DNA from: Hesseltinella vesiculosa
Lineage: Eukaryota; Mucoromycota; Mucoromycetes; Mucorales; Cunninghamellaceae
DNA length: 64,000 nucleotides
Assembly (NCBI GenBank): GCA_002104935.1
Contig: MCGT01000055.1
Location: 38,787-102,786, forward strand
Direction of reading: 5' to 3'
In this document: positions 20,774 to 33,638 of the stretch, piece after piece
How positions within the stretch are numbered: position 1 is the first letter of the stretch
Layout of the letters: every line of letters begins with the position of its first letter
Made by a program: the position numbers and the translations under genes
Notes under the pieces: model-generated
What the model was told of the DNA's origin: nothing
What the model saw: the letters and a program-made list of their open reading frames with translations, nothing else
Database searches by the model: none

Positions 20774-23700
20774 ATGTTATCATCTATTGACGAAATCAGT
20801 ACGACTTCCTCGATAAAATCGGCGTCGTTACGATCCTCTCGACGCTGCCCTTCCTGTCAACAACCTTGTTCCCGGCGTGATCGCACCCTGATCCGAGCCC
20901 TTGGCAATATCTATCATTACCAATGCTTCACATGCGCGGTAAGTTCATGGGTACATTGTCATCAATGTTTTAGTTATATTGGGGAGAGAAGGCAGAGAAA
21001 ATAGGAGCCAAGTGTGATGGGAAAAAAGGAGGGCGAGAGCCAAAACAAAGAAAAAAAAAAGGTGCGTGCGTTGAAAAACATTAGCTGGTATGGATTGGAC
21101 GTGATGGTTGATTTGAAGGGAAAAAAGAAGAAAGGTTTGGTTAAGGGGAAGGGAAAGGAGAGCAGTATTTTCAGCGTGAGGTAAGGAGCTTTCACATGTG
21201 TCCATCCATGAAAAAACGAGTGGCAAGTAGGGGAACTCATCCTTTTTTTTTTCGGTGTTTAGGATTGTCAGGCGTTGGTGGCAAACAAATTTTACGCCTT
21301 GGAACAGGAGGGTCAATTTAAAATTGTTTGTGAAAAACATTATCATGCTCGTCTGCAACCTTGTGCAAACTGTCAAGAACGTCCATGCCGCTGTGATTAT
21401 CGACGTTGCCCTGGCTGTCGGTCGCATCCACCAGCGGAGAAAGGCGACCTGTATTTGGAATACGACGGACAGGCCTATTGTCTCTTTCACTTTGCAGCCA
21501 TCGAAGCCACTCACTGTCTCGGCTGCGATCAAGCTATCCTCAAACAATTTGTTGAGCATAAATCTTGGCCAAACAAAAAATGGCACCCTGAATGTTACAT
21601 GATCTTCAAGGTAAAAAAAAAAAAAAGGAGGGACCAGAACAGGGAGCCTTTTTTTTTTTTTGCTGAACATTCAGGGGACCTCGAACAAAAGGCGGTGATG
21701 CTGATAGTTTTTTTTTTGTGCCATTGTAGTTCTGGAATGTGCGTTTACGTGACACAAGCCAGGTTCATGGTAAATGGTAGAAATTTGAGTTTTGTGTTCT
21801 TATGAATGTGGGACAATCACAGTTTTGTAAAAACATGCTTGACTGACGACTACTTTGTAGAACCAGCCAAGACGAGCCAACAAGTGCAGAAACAATTGCA
21901 GGAGGTCGAGTCCAAAGTCAGTCGCATATGGACAGACCTGTCAACCTTTGAAGAATCCTCAGCAACGTGCATATCAGAAATGCTCTTATTGGTGGCTTCT
22001 AGTGCATACATGGATGCTTTCCGCATGGCCAGTCAGTTTATAATGCATCTGCAAGTCCTCTTTGCTGCCTTGGAAGCCATCCATTACCAGCATGACTCGG
22101 AGGCCCGCACTGTCTGTCATCATGTGATCCGCTTCTTTCGACTTTTGGCTCAGCAAGACGGTGGCCCCATCGACATGACCCAAGAACTCGTCTCCCTTGT
22201 CACCCACCTCGCCCAAAGCCTGAAAATCCTCATCCGTCTTGGCTTGACAGAGGCTCTTCAGCAGGTAAAAAAAAAAAAAAAAACCCCCCGAGGCGCGCCT
22301 CGTATGCTTTTTCTTTTTTTTCATTTCCCTCATTCCCCCCCCCTTTTTCCCCCATAGGAATGCCATGGCAAAGACAAAGATGCAACCGACAAGTTTCTGA
22401 AAAGTATCTTGGAGCTGGAAAAGAAGCGCGTTTGGATCGGCGGCCGTTATTGGTTCAAAGACGATGCATTCCACAACTTCCTCGCCACCATGTCGTGCCC
22501 GTTGCTGTCACAATGCAATGAAGACGAGGACGATCATTGCACTGGCTGCCATCAAGCCATGACAACCGATGCTTACCAAGTTGGCTATGAACGATGGCAT
22601 AGCAAATGCTTTGTCTGCAACCAATGCAATACCTCTCTAATCTCACAGCAACAAGTCCTCTACGCCACCACGTCTGGCTTGGTTTGCAACACCTGCCACC
22701 CGGATTCGGCTGTGGCCTCCCAGCCAATGATCCACCTCACCCCTCTCCAGCACGAATTTTATCTGGTGAAGCTGGCCTTGCTTCGGTTCTACCACCAAAC
22801 CAGCCCGCCACCGACCGGCCAAACTGGCACCAACAAGGCCACCGCCCTGGCTGCTGGCATCGTCAATGTGAAAGGGCCACCTGCCAAGCACCTTCCTGTC
22901 CTGGAACAAGGTTCACCTCAGCCGACAAAAAAAACAAACAACGTGACCTTGATCTCGCCACGATGGTTGCGCGTGACTAATGTGCCGTCTTCGCCGCCTC
23001 ATTCTCACCCTCATTATCTTGGGGGTGTCGCCCCTCTGCCTCTTCGTCCTCCTTCTTCTGCTTCTCTTTTCGGATCCATCGACTTGGGCAACATCAAACG
23101 TTCACGATCGACCCGCCAGGACCGCCTCAATGTCCAGCCTGCTTCTTTGCCCAGACGAGCCCACACCATCCATCAACCTTCCTCCCCAGCCATGACTGGG
23201 CACTCGCATCTGCAGAAGCAGCTTCCTCCTTTGCCTGCTAACCTCGCCACCTCTTGTCCTTCGTCGCCAGCACCTTCTCAACCACCGTTGCTGACCATCC
23301 ACACACCTGCCAGTTCTTTGCCTCCGTCTCCCTCACCCTTACCCCTCTCCCCACCCACCTCGCCAGCCAAGCGCACGATGTCGTCCCTGCGAAGGGCTTG
23401 GAGCCTGCGCCGCAACAACTCCACCCAGCGCCGCCAACGGACCTCCATCTATTCCTTATTCGATACACCTGTGTCCTATGCCCCAACGTCACCGACTTCC
23501 ACGCTTCCCGAAACCTCCACCATCACCCATCCACCTCCTTCGGCCATCGACCCCTTTGCCATGCGCCATACGACCCCCACCTCGTCTAAAGCACCTACCC
23601 TGGCCTCCCCCACGCCCCCACCCACTTGCTTATTACATACCTCGGCTGCCCAGTATCACCTGATCCGCCACCTGGCTGCCCTGTCGATCCAATCCTTGGT

Positions 23701-25114
23701 CGACGATCCTTCCCTGGACGATCTGTTTGGTCTGATCTCCGTGCGGAAATCAACGATATGGACCAAACTGAAACAACTGCGTCGCAAACCACTTGCTCAG
23801 CCGACGACCAGCCCTGCTGCTGGCAAGTGTTTTGGTGTGCCGCTTGGCCTGTTGGCCAGCTATGATGATTATCTCCTGACCTCCTCCGCCGAAACGCCCA
23901 CTCGCAACCAGCCAGCCATGGAAGCGCTCAAGCTTGCCTGCACCTCTCCTCACTGCTTGGCTCCTGGCTTCCTTCGCCAAATTCTCATTGCCCTGATGCG
24001 GAAAGGTACACAATCTAATTTTTATTTTTTTCTTGATCTGATTTGGCAACCCACTTTTTTTGCTTTTGCCAGATTTGACAGTGGAGGGGATCTTTCGCAA
24101 AAACGGAAATATTCGAGAGCTGAAGCAGCTGGAAGCCACGATTGACGCCAAACAGGCTACCGACCGGACACGAGCCAACTATATGACATTGCTCGAACAG
24201 CAAAACCCCATTCAACTGGCGGCTTTGCTCAAACGATTTTTACGTGAGCTTCCCGAACCCTTGTTACCTGATCGGTTTTATCCCTTGTTGTTGACAGCCA
24301 TGCGTAAGTGAGATTGCCCTCCTTGTTTTTTTTGAATCTCCTATTTTTTTTTTCTGGGCCTCGGCCAACTTTTTTATTTTTGGTCGACTGCAGGCATCAG
24401 GCTCATATATTGTTATTTTTTTTTTTTAAAATTCAAATCTAGGAAAAGAAGCTGACCAAGATAAACAAACCTTATTTCATTTGATCTCTTGCATGATGCC
24501 CAAGGAAAATCGTGACGCCATGGAGCTGCTGTTTGGCTTTTTACACCATGTGGCGTCTTGCGAAGGCAACCGGATGGATACCTACAACCTCGCCCGTGTC
24601 TTTACTCCCAACATCCTGTACACTACTGCGAACGATCGTCAGGCCCCTGAGAATGAGATCATGGTGATTGACTATTTGATTCGGCACCAGGACATGATTG
24701 CCAAGGTAGGGAAGAGAGGATATTTTTCGAGAGGAGGGAGATGTAAGCTCATCATGGGTTCGATTTTAATAGATACCCCCTGAGTTCGTGTCTATTTTAT
24801 CGCATCCTGGGTTGGTGGACAGCTTTGCCTCTTTGGATGGGAAACAAGTGATGAAGCATTATACCCACTGGTCTCAGCATGATTGGCACCTTCGACCTTC
24901 CTCCATGGCATCGCCACTGCCTCCACAACTGTCTGCACCAACCTTGACCATGCCCTACCCATCGCCGGTGCCCAGCCATCCACTCGTCGCCTCACAGCCC
25001 ACCACGCCCGTCATGACCGGAGCCAAATTTGCTCTCCCGATTCCCAAACCAAGTCTCACCACCACCACCACCACTGCCAACAAGCAGCGCCGGTCTTGGA
25101 TGCTTCGTCGATGA
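20774..25114 (+). CDS. LRG1: LIM-domain RhoGAP (LRG1-like), 1146 aa
   Basis: Eight exons: 20774-20938, 21263-21610, 21730-21769, 21861-22264, 22358-24005, 24073-24303, 24443-24705, 24773-25114. LIM zinc fingers: one across exons 1-2 (CPSC..H-YQCFTCADC, closing with CEKHYH), a second cysteine-rich unit after CANCQERPC, and another at about 379-435 (CTGCHQ..WHSKCFVCNQC..CNTC). A Ser/Pro-rich basic region follows. The C-terminal RhoGAP domain (about 805-1035) has the arginine finger GIFRKNGNIRELKQL, the NPIQLAALLKRFLRELPEPLLP signature and the NLARVFTPNIL helix. Fungal Lrg1 inactivates Rho1 and so restrains cell-wall glucan synthesis and the PKC pathway. Intron 1 (324 nt) is unusually long for this region. 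Confidence 0.88.
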
Positions 25115-25486
25115 TAACAATCATTGCCCATGTACACCCTATTATCGTCCCCACGCAAGTTATAAATATGCTTTATTCAGCCTGTGATTATCGTGCATCA
25201 GCTCTCGTGTATTTTTTTTTATTGGGGGCCACTTTTTTTTTTTTTTTTTTTTTTTTTTGCCAGTGCGCTCCCGTCTTGACAGCTCAAGTTGGGTTTGTGG
25301 TTTGAGAGCGATGATGGCATTACTGGTGCAGATTTGGATCTCTGCCGTCTTTCCTTCCCATTCTATGTTCCTCTCCTTTTTATGCCTCGTTCTCAAGTCT
25401 GTAAAAAGAGCCTTCGTTTATGAATCGAATCACTTGGTTTGGCAGGAAATGTACAAAAAATTACAGAGTAGGGGTAATAAAAAAAT

Positions 25487-28203
25487 TTACATGGCATCGC
25501 TGATGATCGTGAATGCCTTTCTATAAATCTCTAACATGTTCTTGCACCGCTGTCGTTCAGCCACCACATTGTTATCCTCCTGCAGCAACTCATCAAACAG
25601 ATCTTCTTTGTAGAGCGCCGACACCAAACGGTTTTGTACCGACTCCCGTGTGATATTCACCATTAAATGCATGATCGCCTTGGGCACCAAGTCCTGCACA
25701 GATTTGCGAACAATTCCAAAATAGGAGTTGATCAAGGTGCCTTTTGTATATCAGGGCAGAAAGTAAGAAAGAAGGCAGGGCGTGAGCACAGCGCAGCGAC
25801 GCGTCGTTCAAGAAACTGGCTTACGGATCAGCTTGACTTCCATGGCTTCCTTTTCCAAATGAGCATGTGGGTTCTCTTCTTCGCGGTCGTTTAAATTGAC
25901 CTACAGAATAAACCAATGAGTGAGTCTAGGTATTTTTTTTTTTGCCAGGGGCCACAGGCACTCACGTGGTTTGCAAAGTAGCGTTCGAGGTCATGGTCAA
26001 TATCGGTCAAAGCGACAGAAGGTGAAGGTACAGGTGAGTGCTGGTTGATGGAATGGGTGAGGAACGGCCGGTCCATCTTGCCACTGCCACCAAAAAAGTA
26101 AGTCAAGAAAGTGTCTTTGGTAGGCGATGAAGATCCCGCGCTGTTATTAGAGACGACGGATGTACGGCGTTCGTTGCTGTCGATGCCATTGACCATTGGC
26201 TGCGTCGGTGTCTAGAGAAAAAAAAAAAAAAGAGAGCATAAAAACATGAATCAACCTCGCCACTCTCTCCTTTCTCCTTGACTCGTACATGAACGACCAG
26301 CTTTCGGGTTCGGGCCGGCTTTGGCTGGCTCGATTGATTTTGGAGCTCGGTCATGGCGGCGGTCACACCGGGGAAATCTTGATGGTTGGTATTGATGTAG
26401 GCGCATTCAATGGCGATCAGGCTCTGGATATAATCAGCGGTGGGCTGCAATCGCTCTTGCAGCAAATCCGATACGAGCTCCACCAACTTGGCATGCAATT
26501 TCGGGAACCGGCTCAACTCCTTGACGGTTGAAGGGAAAAAAAATGAGAGTGGTCCAAAGGCTTTTTCTTTTCCGCCCTTTACCTTGTTGCCACAGGTATT
26601 GCAGATCTTGGACAGCTCTTGGTACACGAGATCAACACAGCGTAAACTCGGCGACTCCAACAGCTTGATTTGAGGACGCACCAACAAGTCAAAGGCTAAT
26701 TCGGGTACAAACAGCGAGCACCTAGGTCCGGTGGAGTTGCGAATGGCTGTGCGGATGTCTTCATTGTTCAAGTTGGCACAAGGTTCAATCGCACTAAGCG
26801 CTTGACCAAACACCTTATTGAAAATGAAATAAATGCGCGCGCCCCCAGATCTTGTAGTAGAAGGAGAAAAAGAAAAAAAAATGGTGAGACGCGGCTCGAG
26901 CGGAGTGTCTGCCTCCTTACAATTCCTTGGTGGAGATGGTGGCAGAAGTCCCGTCAATCGAGGCCACAAATTCCGTCGCAAACATAGTCAACAGTTTTAG
27001 GATCAGCGAACCCTAGAAACAAGGTGACTACGAATGAGCCGCTCCATTGTTTTGTTTCGTTGTTGCTGTTTACCCGGTGCACTTTGCCAGAAAATGTAGG
27101 ATCGCCGTACTGCGAGAGTTCTTGCTGGGCTTGGCCAATCAAAGTGCTGAGTCTGGACCGTAATTCAGGTAGCTTTTCGCGGATGTGGGCAATGAGGATC
27201 TAAAAAGAAACAGGCAATGAGATTTTTTTTTTTTTTGATCGACGGACAACTTGCATTATTCAACTGTTTGGATAGGTAGGCGGTGCCACAGCGGCTGGCG
27301 ATGGTGCGGTAGGCTGGGTGGCGCTGGAAAAAGCGTTCTTCGGACTTCAAAGCATCTGCCATGGGTTTGTTGGTCAAGATGTCTTGCTGGCTTCGATTGA
27401 CAAGACCCACAAAACCCAGCTTCAAGGGGAACACGCGGCCGGTTAAGATGTCGAGGGCATTGGTACCAGCGTCCATCAAATCCAACTTGGTCACCACACC
27501 AATCGTTCGCTTGCCTTCAGGATCCACTTGGCGAGCAAGTTTGAGGCTGTCGGAATTGGCAAGATCCGAGTTGGCGGGCGTGACAGCAAGAATGATGCTG
27601 AAAAAGGACAGCTCATGTGAGTGCGAGGTGTATTTATTTTTTCTCGCATTACCTGTTTGGCTTGGAGATGTAATCCAACACCAATTTACGGATTTGCTTT
27701 TCAATGTCATGAGGCTGGTCGCCAATGGGAATCTAAGGGTGTGAATTAGAAAGGGTTGGCCAGGCTACGAAATTGCCTACCTTTGTGAGGCCGGGCAAGT
27801 CAATCAAAGTGAGATTGAGGACATGCTTGGAGTAAATCTTAAGATGGATGGGCTGGCGAGAGATGGATTTCTGGTCGCCGGCAATACGGGCAGTGTCTTG
27901 TTCGATTTCCTGGCGCACTTGGTCAAAGTCGTAGAACTTGCGCTGAGGCACATGGAGGAATTCGGCATAGTCGGGGGCATCGTTGGCAAGGGTGACGAGC
28001 TGCAGCACCAAAGGACGGCGGGTGACAATGCCACTGCCACGAGGTAGGAAATCTCGCTGAACAATGTTTTCAAGCACGGAAGACTTGCCGCTACTTTGAG
28101 AGCCGACGGTGATGATCTGAGGAAGATCTAGACTCTCTTTGCCACCGCCCACAGTTGTAAACACATCTTGTACCTTGTTGATAAGTTCTATGACGTTGTC
28201 CAT
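25487..28203 (-). CDS. DNM1: Dynamin-related GTPase of the DNM1/DRP1 group
   Basis: Ten exons on the minus strand: 28203-27781, 27732-27653, 27597-27255, 27199-27074, 27012-26921, 26850-26583, 26519-26289, 26211-25966, 25900-25825, 25740-25487. They give about 712 aa. I start at the second ATG, giving [15 protein letters not shown], which fits DRP1 better than the ATG six codons upstream. GTPase motifs: P-loop GSQSSGKSS (34-42), switch-I region [12 protein letters not shown] (about 137) and TKLDLMD. The [25 protein letters not shown] and KCGT-like stretches favour Dnm1 over Vps1. There is a Ser-rich variable insert near residues 505-560. A C-terminal GED ([24 protein letters not shown]) follows. 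Family role: mitochondrial and peroxisomal fission. The intron between exons 3 and 4 is GC-AG. Confidence 0.93.
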
Positions 28204-28702
28204 ATTAGAAAGTGTGATCAATGACGCCGACAGACTTCCAGATGGGGACTGATTTCAAAAGAAAGAAAAAGAAAAAAAAAAAAAAAAAAAAAGAGTGAGC
28301 TATAAAAAATGGCAAATCCCGCCGTTCCGCCTACCATCGCATTTTTTGTCATTTCCATGCTGAGTGTTCACTGCCGATAAAGTAGGTGAATGGACGTCCT
28401 TGAAACAGCAGAACTTACGAATTGGTGAAGGAAAAGAGAAGATAAAAAAAAAGATCCATTCTAAGCAGTTAAACTGATTTGTTACAATGAGCAACGCCCT
28501 GCGGAAACCACAGTCATGAGTCAAATTGGCCTGTTGTTTGCCTTTGTGGCGGAAAAGGTCGGGCCATTGCGAGGACAGCAAACAATCAGCCTTTCCCCGT
28601 CCAGGGGCAGCGGTCATCAAAAAAGGGGAAAAGAAAAAAGCAAACCTTTCTTGACAACAAACTTTTTTTTCTAATATTATTTGCATGTCTATTTTTTGAC
28701 CC
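28204..28702. promoter_or_regulatory. Divergent intergenic region, DNM1 / tafazzin
   Basis: A 499-bp spacer separates two divergent start codons, with an A run of about 23 (28271-28293) and several T runs. No coding exon is supported. Both products act on mitochondrial membranes, so shared control is possible but not shown. Confidence 0.45.
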
Positions 28703-29743
28703 ATGCGACATCGATGTAACTGGAAGGTGCTGGGCACATGCACAGGCTTGGTCGTGGGTGTATATTATACCCATCGACGTCCTGACCCTGTGGTTGCTGG
28801 TCAACAAGTCCTCACCAATACGTTTCACTGGAACCAGATCCCTCCCTACTTTAGACAGATGTACTCCCCATCCTCTCCTCCACCACAAGATCAATCCATG
28901 GCTTGGCGGCTTGGCCAACATCTCGTCATTGGATCCATCGGCCTGGTCTCGAAGCTACTCCTTTCCCAGTTGGAATCCACCCGTGTGATAGACCTCGACA
29001 AGTTCTTGACTCTCTTGAATGATCCTCAGCGCACCTCTGGTATTATTACAGGTACAACCGCAGCAGCAGCCACTGCCTTACCATTGCCATCCATCTCCCC
29101 GCTAACATGTCTTTCACAGTCTCGAATCACCTGTCCGTCTGGGACGATCCCGTGCTCTGGGGCGTGTTTCCAAACTCAACCCTGTTCAGCATAGACAAAA
29201 TGCGCTGGGTCCTCGGTGCAGCCGATATCTGCTATACGGATATGTAAGACGAGACGGACGGATGTCACCCTATTCACTCTTTTTTTTTCCATCCCCAGAT
29301 TCAAAGCCACTTTCTTCACTTGTGGCAAGGCAATCCCCACCGTCCGAGGTGCAGGCATCTACCAGCCAGCCGTTGACTATGCCATTGCCAGATTGAAACA
29401 GGGCGGCTGGATCCAGGTGTTTCCTGAAGGCAAAGTCAACCAGACAGGTCAGCTGATCCGATTCAAGTGGGGCATCGGTAGAATGATCATGGAAGCTGAA
29501 CCGACTGTGATCCCTGTGTGGCATCAAGGCATGGATAACGTACGACCTCTGCAGGGACCCTTTGCTCGTCTTGGTCAAAAAGTGACTTTGGTCTTTGGCA
29601 ACCCCATCGACTACCAGCCCATTCTACACGCCTGGAAACGCGGCGAGCTCACCGACACCGAGGCAAGGATCCAACTGACGCAATTGACAAAGGACGCCTT
29701 GTCAGACCTGGAGACCCGCTATAGCACCCAGCCATCTTCTTGA
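28703..29743 (+). CDS. TAZ1: Tafazzin-type cardiolipin transacylase
   Basis: Exons 28703-29051, 29120-29243 and 29299-29743 give 305 aa, close to animal tafazzin. The acyltransferase motif HX4D is SNHLSVWDDP (about residues 117-126), interrupted by the first splice site just upstream. The second conserved block is FPEGKVNQTG, and the GKAIPTVRGAGI and IPVWHQGMD stretches also fit. A short hydrophobic segment near the N-terminus (about residues 7-20) and the region after residue 75 (GSIGLVSKLLL) could be interfacial anchors. Family role: remodels monolysocardiolipin to mature cardiolipin at the mitochondrial inter-membrane face. The motif spacing is intact, so it is probably active. Confidence 0.92.
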
Positions 29744-30674
29744 CTGTATACCCACCTCCCTGATAGTATATAAATCGATTGCTTTTCCGCCATATATATA
29801 CCCTGATGTGCTTTCGGTTTTTATTTCATCGATAGTAAAGGACACGGGAGAGCTTCCGACAAGGCGCCCGCGGTTTTCACAAGACCATCCTAGCGGATCG
29901 TCCTGCTCCTGCTATGGCGGCAAGGGCATGGCCAATGGCCAGTATCACGCAAAGCATTCCCACCCTAACTTTGACGCGGTAGACCATGAGTCAATTCAGT
30001 AGATGCTGTCACCCCACAGCTATTCCAAGAAACACTTTGTCAAGCCAGAAGCACGCTTTCTCAGCCTGCGGCAGCCTTTTTTTAGAGGGCACTCGGCACA
30101 CGTTTTTTTTTCTCCTTTTCACACATCCCTTTTGTCCTATGCAAGCGTCGTGCAACATGCGCGTTAAAAAAAAAGCGACGAAGTGACAAGCTAACTTTAT
30201 TTGCTCTGGCAGGAATAAATCCCCTCGGCTATTTTTTTTTTGGAGCAGATTGAGGCCAGTGGCACCACCAGCACACTTCCTCTTTGTCCATAGAGCCATT
30301 TCACAGAAACAGCCCATAACTTTCGGGACTTTGTGTTAAATATAATGATAGCCACACTCTTGACAGTGCGTTTTAACCGCATTCTATGAACTGGATCTGT
30401 CGACCTGTGAAGACAGCTGGAGTGATGCCATGGCAGGCACCTGATAAGGTATCATTTTTATAAAACGATGGCCATCTCAACATTGTCCAAAAATGATGGC
30501 TTGACACAAGCCCGATCCCGTTTTTTTTTTTTTTTCGTGGTTTTCCTTAGCTTGGCTCATTGGCTGGCAACGCCTATTTTTCGTTACTTCACCTTTTTCA
30601 CCTGCATTGTTTGCCTTTTTCAACCTTTCTTTAATTTTTTCATATTTACTCATCAGGCCTAAATAGGATTGAAG

Positions 30675-30795
30675 AGCCAGTGCGCATTTTCATCGAGTTA
30701 GCTGCCCAGCGTTCATTTTTGAATGCTGAGCAAGCAAGAGCACATTTTTGTGAGTTAGACGCCCAGTGAACATTTTCATCCAGCTAGCGTACGAT
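30675..30795. repeat. Degenerate tandem motif
   Basis: A unit made of CATTTTYATCGAGTTAG followed by CGCCCAG-like sequence recurs about three times with substitutions (near 30682, 30744 and 30768). It is too decayed to define a clear period. Confidence 0.45.
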
Positions 30796-31560
30796 TATTA
30801 CAGCATTCACAGCTCAAATGAAAACCTGGCAGCCGCTAAATGAAATCAGAAAGGGACATGTCAGATGTCAAGTTTTTTTTGCTTCCAAAAAAGTGCCTGC
30901 CAGGAGGGTAGGACAGTGATGTATTTCGATGCCTCTATTTCCAAAAGTCTTTGTAAAAGCAGCATGTAAATTTAGCCGTGCTCATTTCTCACTATGCTGC
31001 TCTTGTACGCAAAACTTGCACTGGACCGACTTTTAAAATTTTGCAATGCCATGGCATTAAAAGCGTGTGTTCAAAGATTTCCCAGCCAGCTTCAAGCCGC
31101 TGATCAAGCATGGCGCCGCTCTCTTCGGTGTTTGTAAAAGCAGGCAACAAGCTCTCCTAATATGTCTTCTTGACTCGCAAGAAATAGGCCACCTTCATGG
31201 CACTTACTCATAGTTTATTCATAAAACGTAGAGAGAAACCAAGCGCTGGTTCGGGCGGGTTTTTCCCCAATCCATTTGGTACATTTTCGATCGCCTGCAT
31301 TTCATGAAACTCGACCAGTGTTACGATACACAGCCTCTGTGCCTGAATTCATTCCATCTCCACTACACTATGCGCGTTGCATTTCTTTACACCTTTTCCA
31401 TGCTTTCATATCCTGTGTCTTTTGCTTTAACAAGAGCAAAGTAACTAGAGCGACAAAATGCAGCTCGCTCAAAGCCACAAGCCACCGCTGTGATTTGATT
31501 GGTCGAAAAATTTTTTGTTTACATGCATGCCTGGATTGTTTTTTTTTCTCTTTCTTTTTC

Positions 31561-31918
31561 TTTTGGATCACCACACTTTTATCGATGAGATTGCATGACA
31601 ACGCTAACAAAAACGCTTTTAAAATCAAATGCTAGTAAGGCAACATCCAGATATTACTTTGTGGTATTGCACCGTATTGATTGGGTCCATTTTATATTGA
31701 AATGTAGCAACTGTGTATTCTTTATGCTGCTTGATCTTTTTCTTTTGGATCATCACACTTTCAGCGATGAGATTGTATGACAACGTTAACAAAAACGCTT
31801 TGAAAATCAAATGGTAGTAAGACAACATCCAGAAAATACTTTATGGTAATTCGCTGTATTGATTGGGTCCATTTTATATTGAAATGTAGCAACTGTGTTC
31901 TTTATGCTGCTTGATTAG
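31561..31918 (+). repeat. Tandem duplication of about 180 bp
   Basis: Two adjacent copies start at about 31562 and 31742 with TTTTGGATCAYCACACTTT. They continue in the same order through GATGAGATT, CAACATCCAGA, GTATTGATTGGGTCC and GCTGCTTGAT. By eye the copies are about 90% identical, so the duplication is recent. Short frames in each copy are not conserved as protein. Confidence 0.85.
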
Positions 31919-32599
31919 TGCCAGTCCATCTATCTCGCTCCTGCACAGCCATCTCAAGCATGGTTATTGGATCTGTGTGCCCGGCAGCATATAAACCTTC
32001 GCGGTTGGGCAACAGTGGTCATGTCATGGGCGTGGGTCAGGTGTTACCTCCTTTTGGGGGGCTCCTGGTTTACGTTTTCTTTCATTGTTTTCAGACTTGT
32101 CCTGCGCGCTCTAGTGTGGGCTTCACTGCTCGGCATTGCCGTTCTATCTCACGCACTTGAGTATGTGTTCTTGACTGCTGATGCAATGGGGATTGACGGT
32201 AGGGTGGTAGGGAACGCATTGACTTGACTGTTGCCTTTTGTCCCTGGGTGCTGAACTTCCCAATGGATTCGAGCGAGCAATGGCCAAGATTTAGTTCAGA
32301 CGGCAGGCAAATGCTGGGAAGTCGTGGCCTGTCTCTTTTCTTGGTCTCGTCTCGCTAGGTGGCTGGTCACCTTTTGTGCAGGAGTTGTCCCCACTTGGTC
32401 GCGGCGGTTGCTATATGGAAACACAGTGCTCTCCAGATGCCTTTAGGCAGACGGGGAAGGAGCAGGTGCCGTGGGATTTGCATCTGATCTATCACTGACG
32501 ATATGGCACCGCTGGGTGGACTGGCAATGCATCCCTGGCGCCCAATAACCTGTGGTTTGTCCTCACTATGTCTATCAGCTCTCGTTGTACACCGCCTTC

Positions 32600-32692
32600 A
32601 CACTGCCATCACTCTGCTTTGGTCCTGCTTTCACTCTGCTTTCACTCTGCTTTCACTCTGCTTTCACTCTGCTTTCACTCTGCCTGCACTTT
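32600..32692 (+). repeat. 11-bp minisatellite
   Basis: The unit CTGCTTTCACT repeats about six times in tandem, with degenerate units on both sides (CTGCCATCACT-like and CTGCCTGCACTTT). The period is 11 bp. It gives rise to open frames in two phases, which are not genes. Confidence 0.85.
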
Positions 32693-32835
32693 GCCTTTAC
32701 TCTATCAAGGAATGACATGATATTGTGCCTGCTACGAATCAATTGCCCACATTAAAATGAATGCTGCCTTTTTTTTGGCGCACACAGCTTTTTATTTAAA
32801 AAAAAAATGAACAGGCGATTAGACCGCCTTGGGGA

Positions 32836-33100
32836 CCCCTTGGGAAAATGGCCGATTTTTCAATTGTTTTAGCAGGTGAATCGGAGGTGTCAAAACGAAA
32901 CTGAACAAAAATTGGCTGGGAGACAATCACCAATCGACCCGATTTTTTCTGCACCATCATTACTCACGCGTTTGTGTACCCTTACTAAATATCAGATCGA
33001 TTTGATTGCTCAAAAATGCTGTGTAGCATCTGCTTTTTCTTTTTCAAAAATGAGGAAAAAGAATTTGGTGGCCAATTCAATTTCCGCGCTGTGCCTTCCA
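32836..33100 (+). repeat. Dispersed repeat, copy 2 (opposite orientation)
   Basis: This segment runs from CCCCTTGGGAAAATGGCCG through GGCTGGGAGACAATCACC, then CTTACTAAATATCAGATCG, to TTCCGCGCTGTGCCTTCC. It is the reverse complement of the 40765-41022 copy along its whole length and matches 2780-2985 over the central part. No conserved ORF is seen. Confidence 0.65.
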
Positions 33101-33638
33101 TCTGGCCAGCACATGATCATCAGCGAATACTAAGCTCGAACTTAAAAAGTAATCCAAAAGCCCAAAGCCCATGACCATTTACAGACTGTCCCTAAGCTGG
33201 CAATTTCTTCTTTCATTGTCGTACATGCTTCAATGTCACTCTCCTCAGCTTGGCTTGATAGCAGCTCATACTGTACTTATCGGTCATTTGAGGAGCGACT
33301 TTTTTTTCCCTCCTGTTCACTGTTTGACTTGCATGCACAAGAAAAGGTTTCGCGTGCACAAGAATAATTGGTGGTTTACCCGGTTGGTTTGCCTGCTAAT
33401 TATATTTTTCCACGGCTTAATAATAAAGTGTGTCCTCACAACATAAAAAAAAGCTCGGTCTGAGAAAAACACAGCAGTGGTGTGAATGAACATTATCAAA
33501 CACGAATAACTATGACCGGTTACAGATGATGCCGTGCCCGCGGTAAATATTCAACCGTACTTCTTTTTTAGACGGACCTGCCCCTCCTCTTCTCCGCTTT
33601 TCTTCATCCCCACAAAAAAAAGATCTTTGAATTTAATC

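Larger units (their letters stand above)
29744..33638. other. Gene-poor region, 3.9 kb
   Basis: No spliced gene can be supported here. It holds T and A runs, degenerate repeated motifs at 30675-30790, a tandem duplication at 31561-31918, an 11-bp minisatellite near 32600-32690 and one copy of the dispersed repeat. Two overlapping hydrophobic frames at 31918-32227 and a Ser/Leu-rich frame at 32503-32755 come from repeated or biased sequence. No splice sites or family motifs support them. Confidence 0.6.

Noticed and set aside
20945..21670. 241-codon open frame on the minus strand
   Set aside because: Covers intron 1 and exon 2 of the LIM-RhoGAP gene on the other strand; no splice logic and no family motif.
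31918..32227. Hydrophobic open frames that look like a membrane protein
   Set aside because: Two overlapping phases of the same GC-richer stretch, no splice sites or start context, beside simple repeats.
32503..32755. Ser/Leu/Phe-rich open frames
   Set aside because: Produced by the 11-bp minisatellite, which stays open in several phases.
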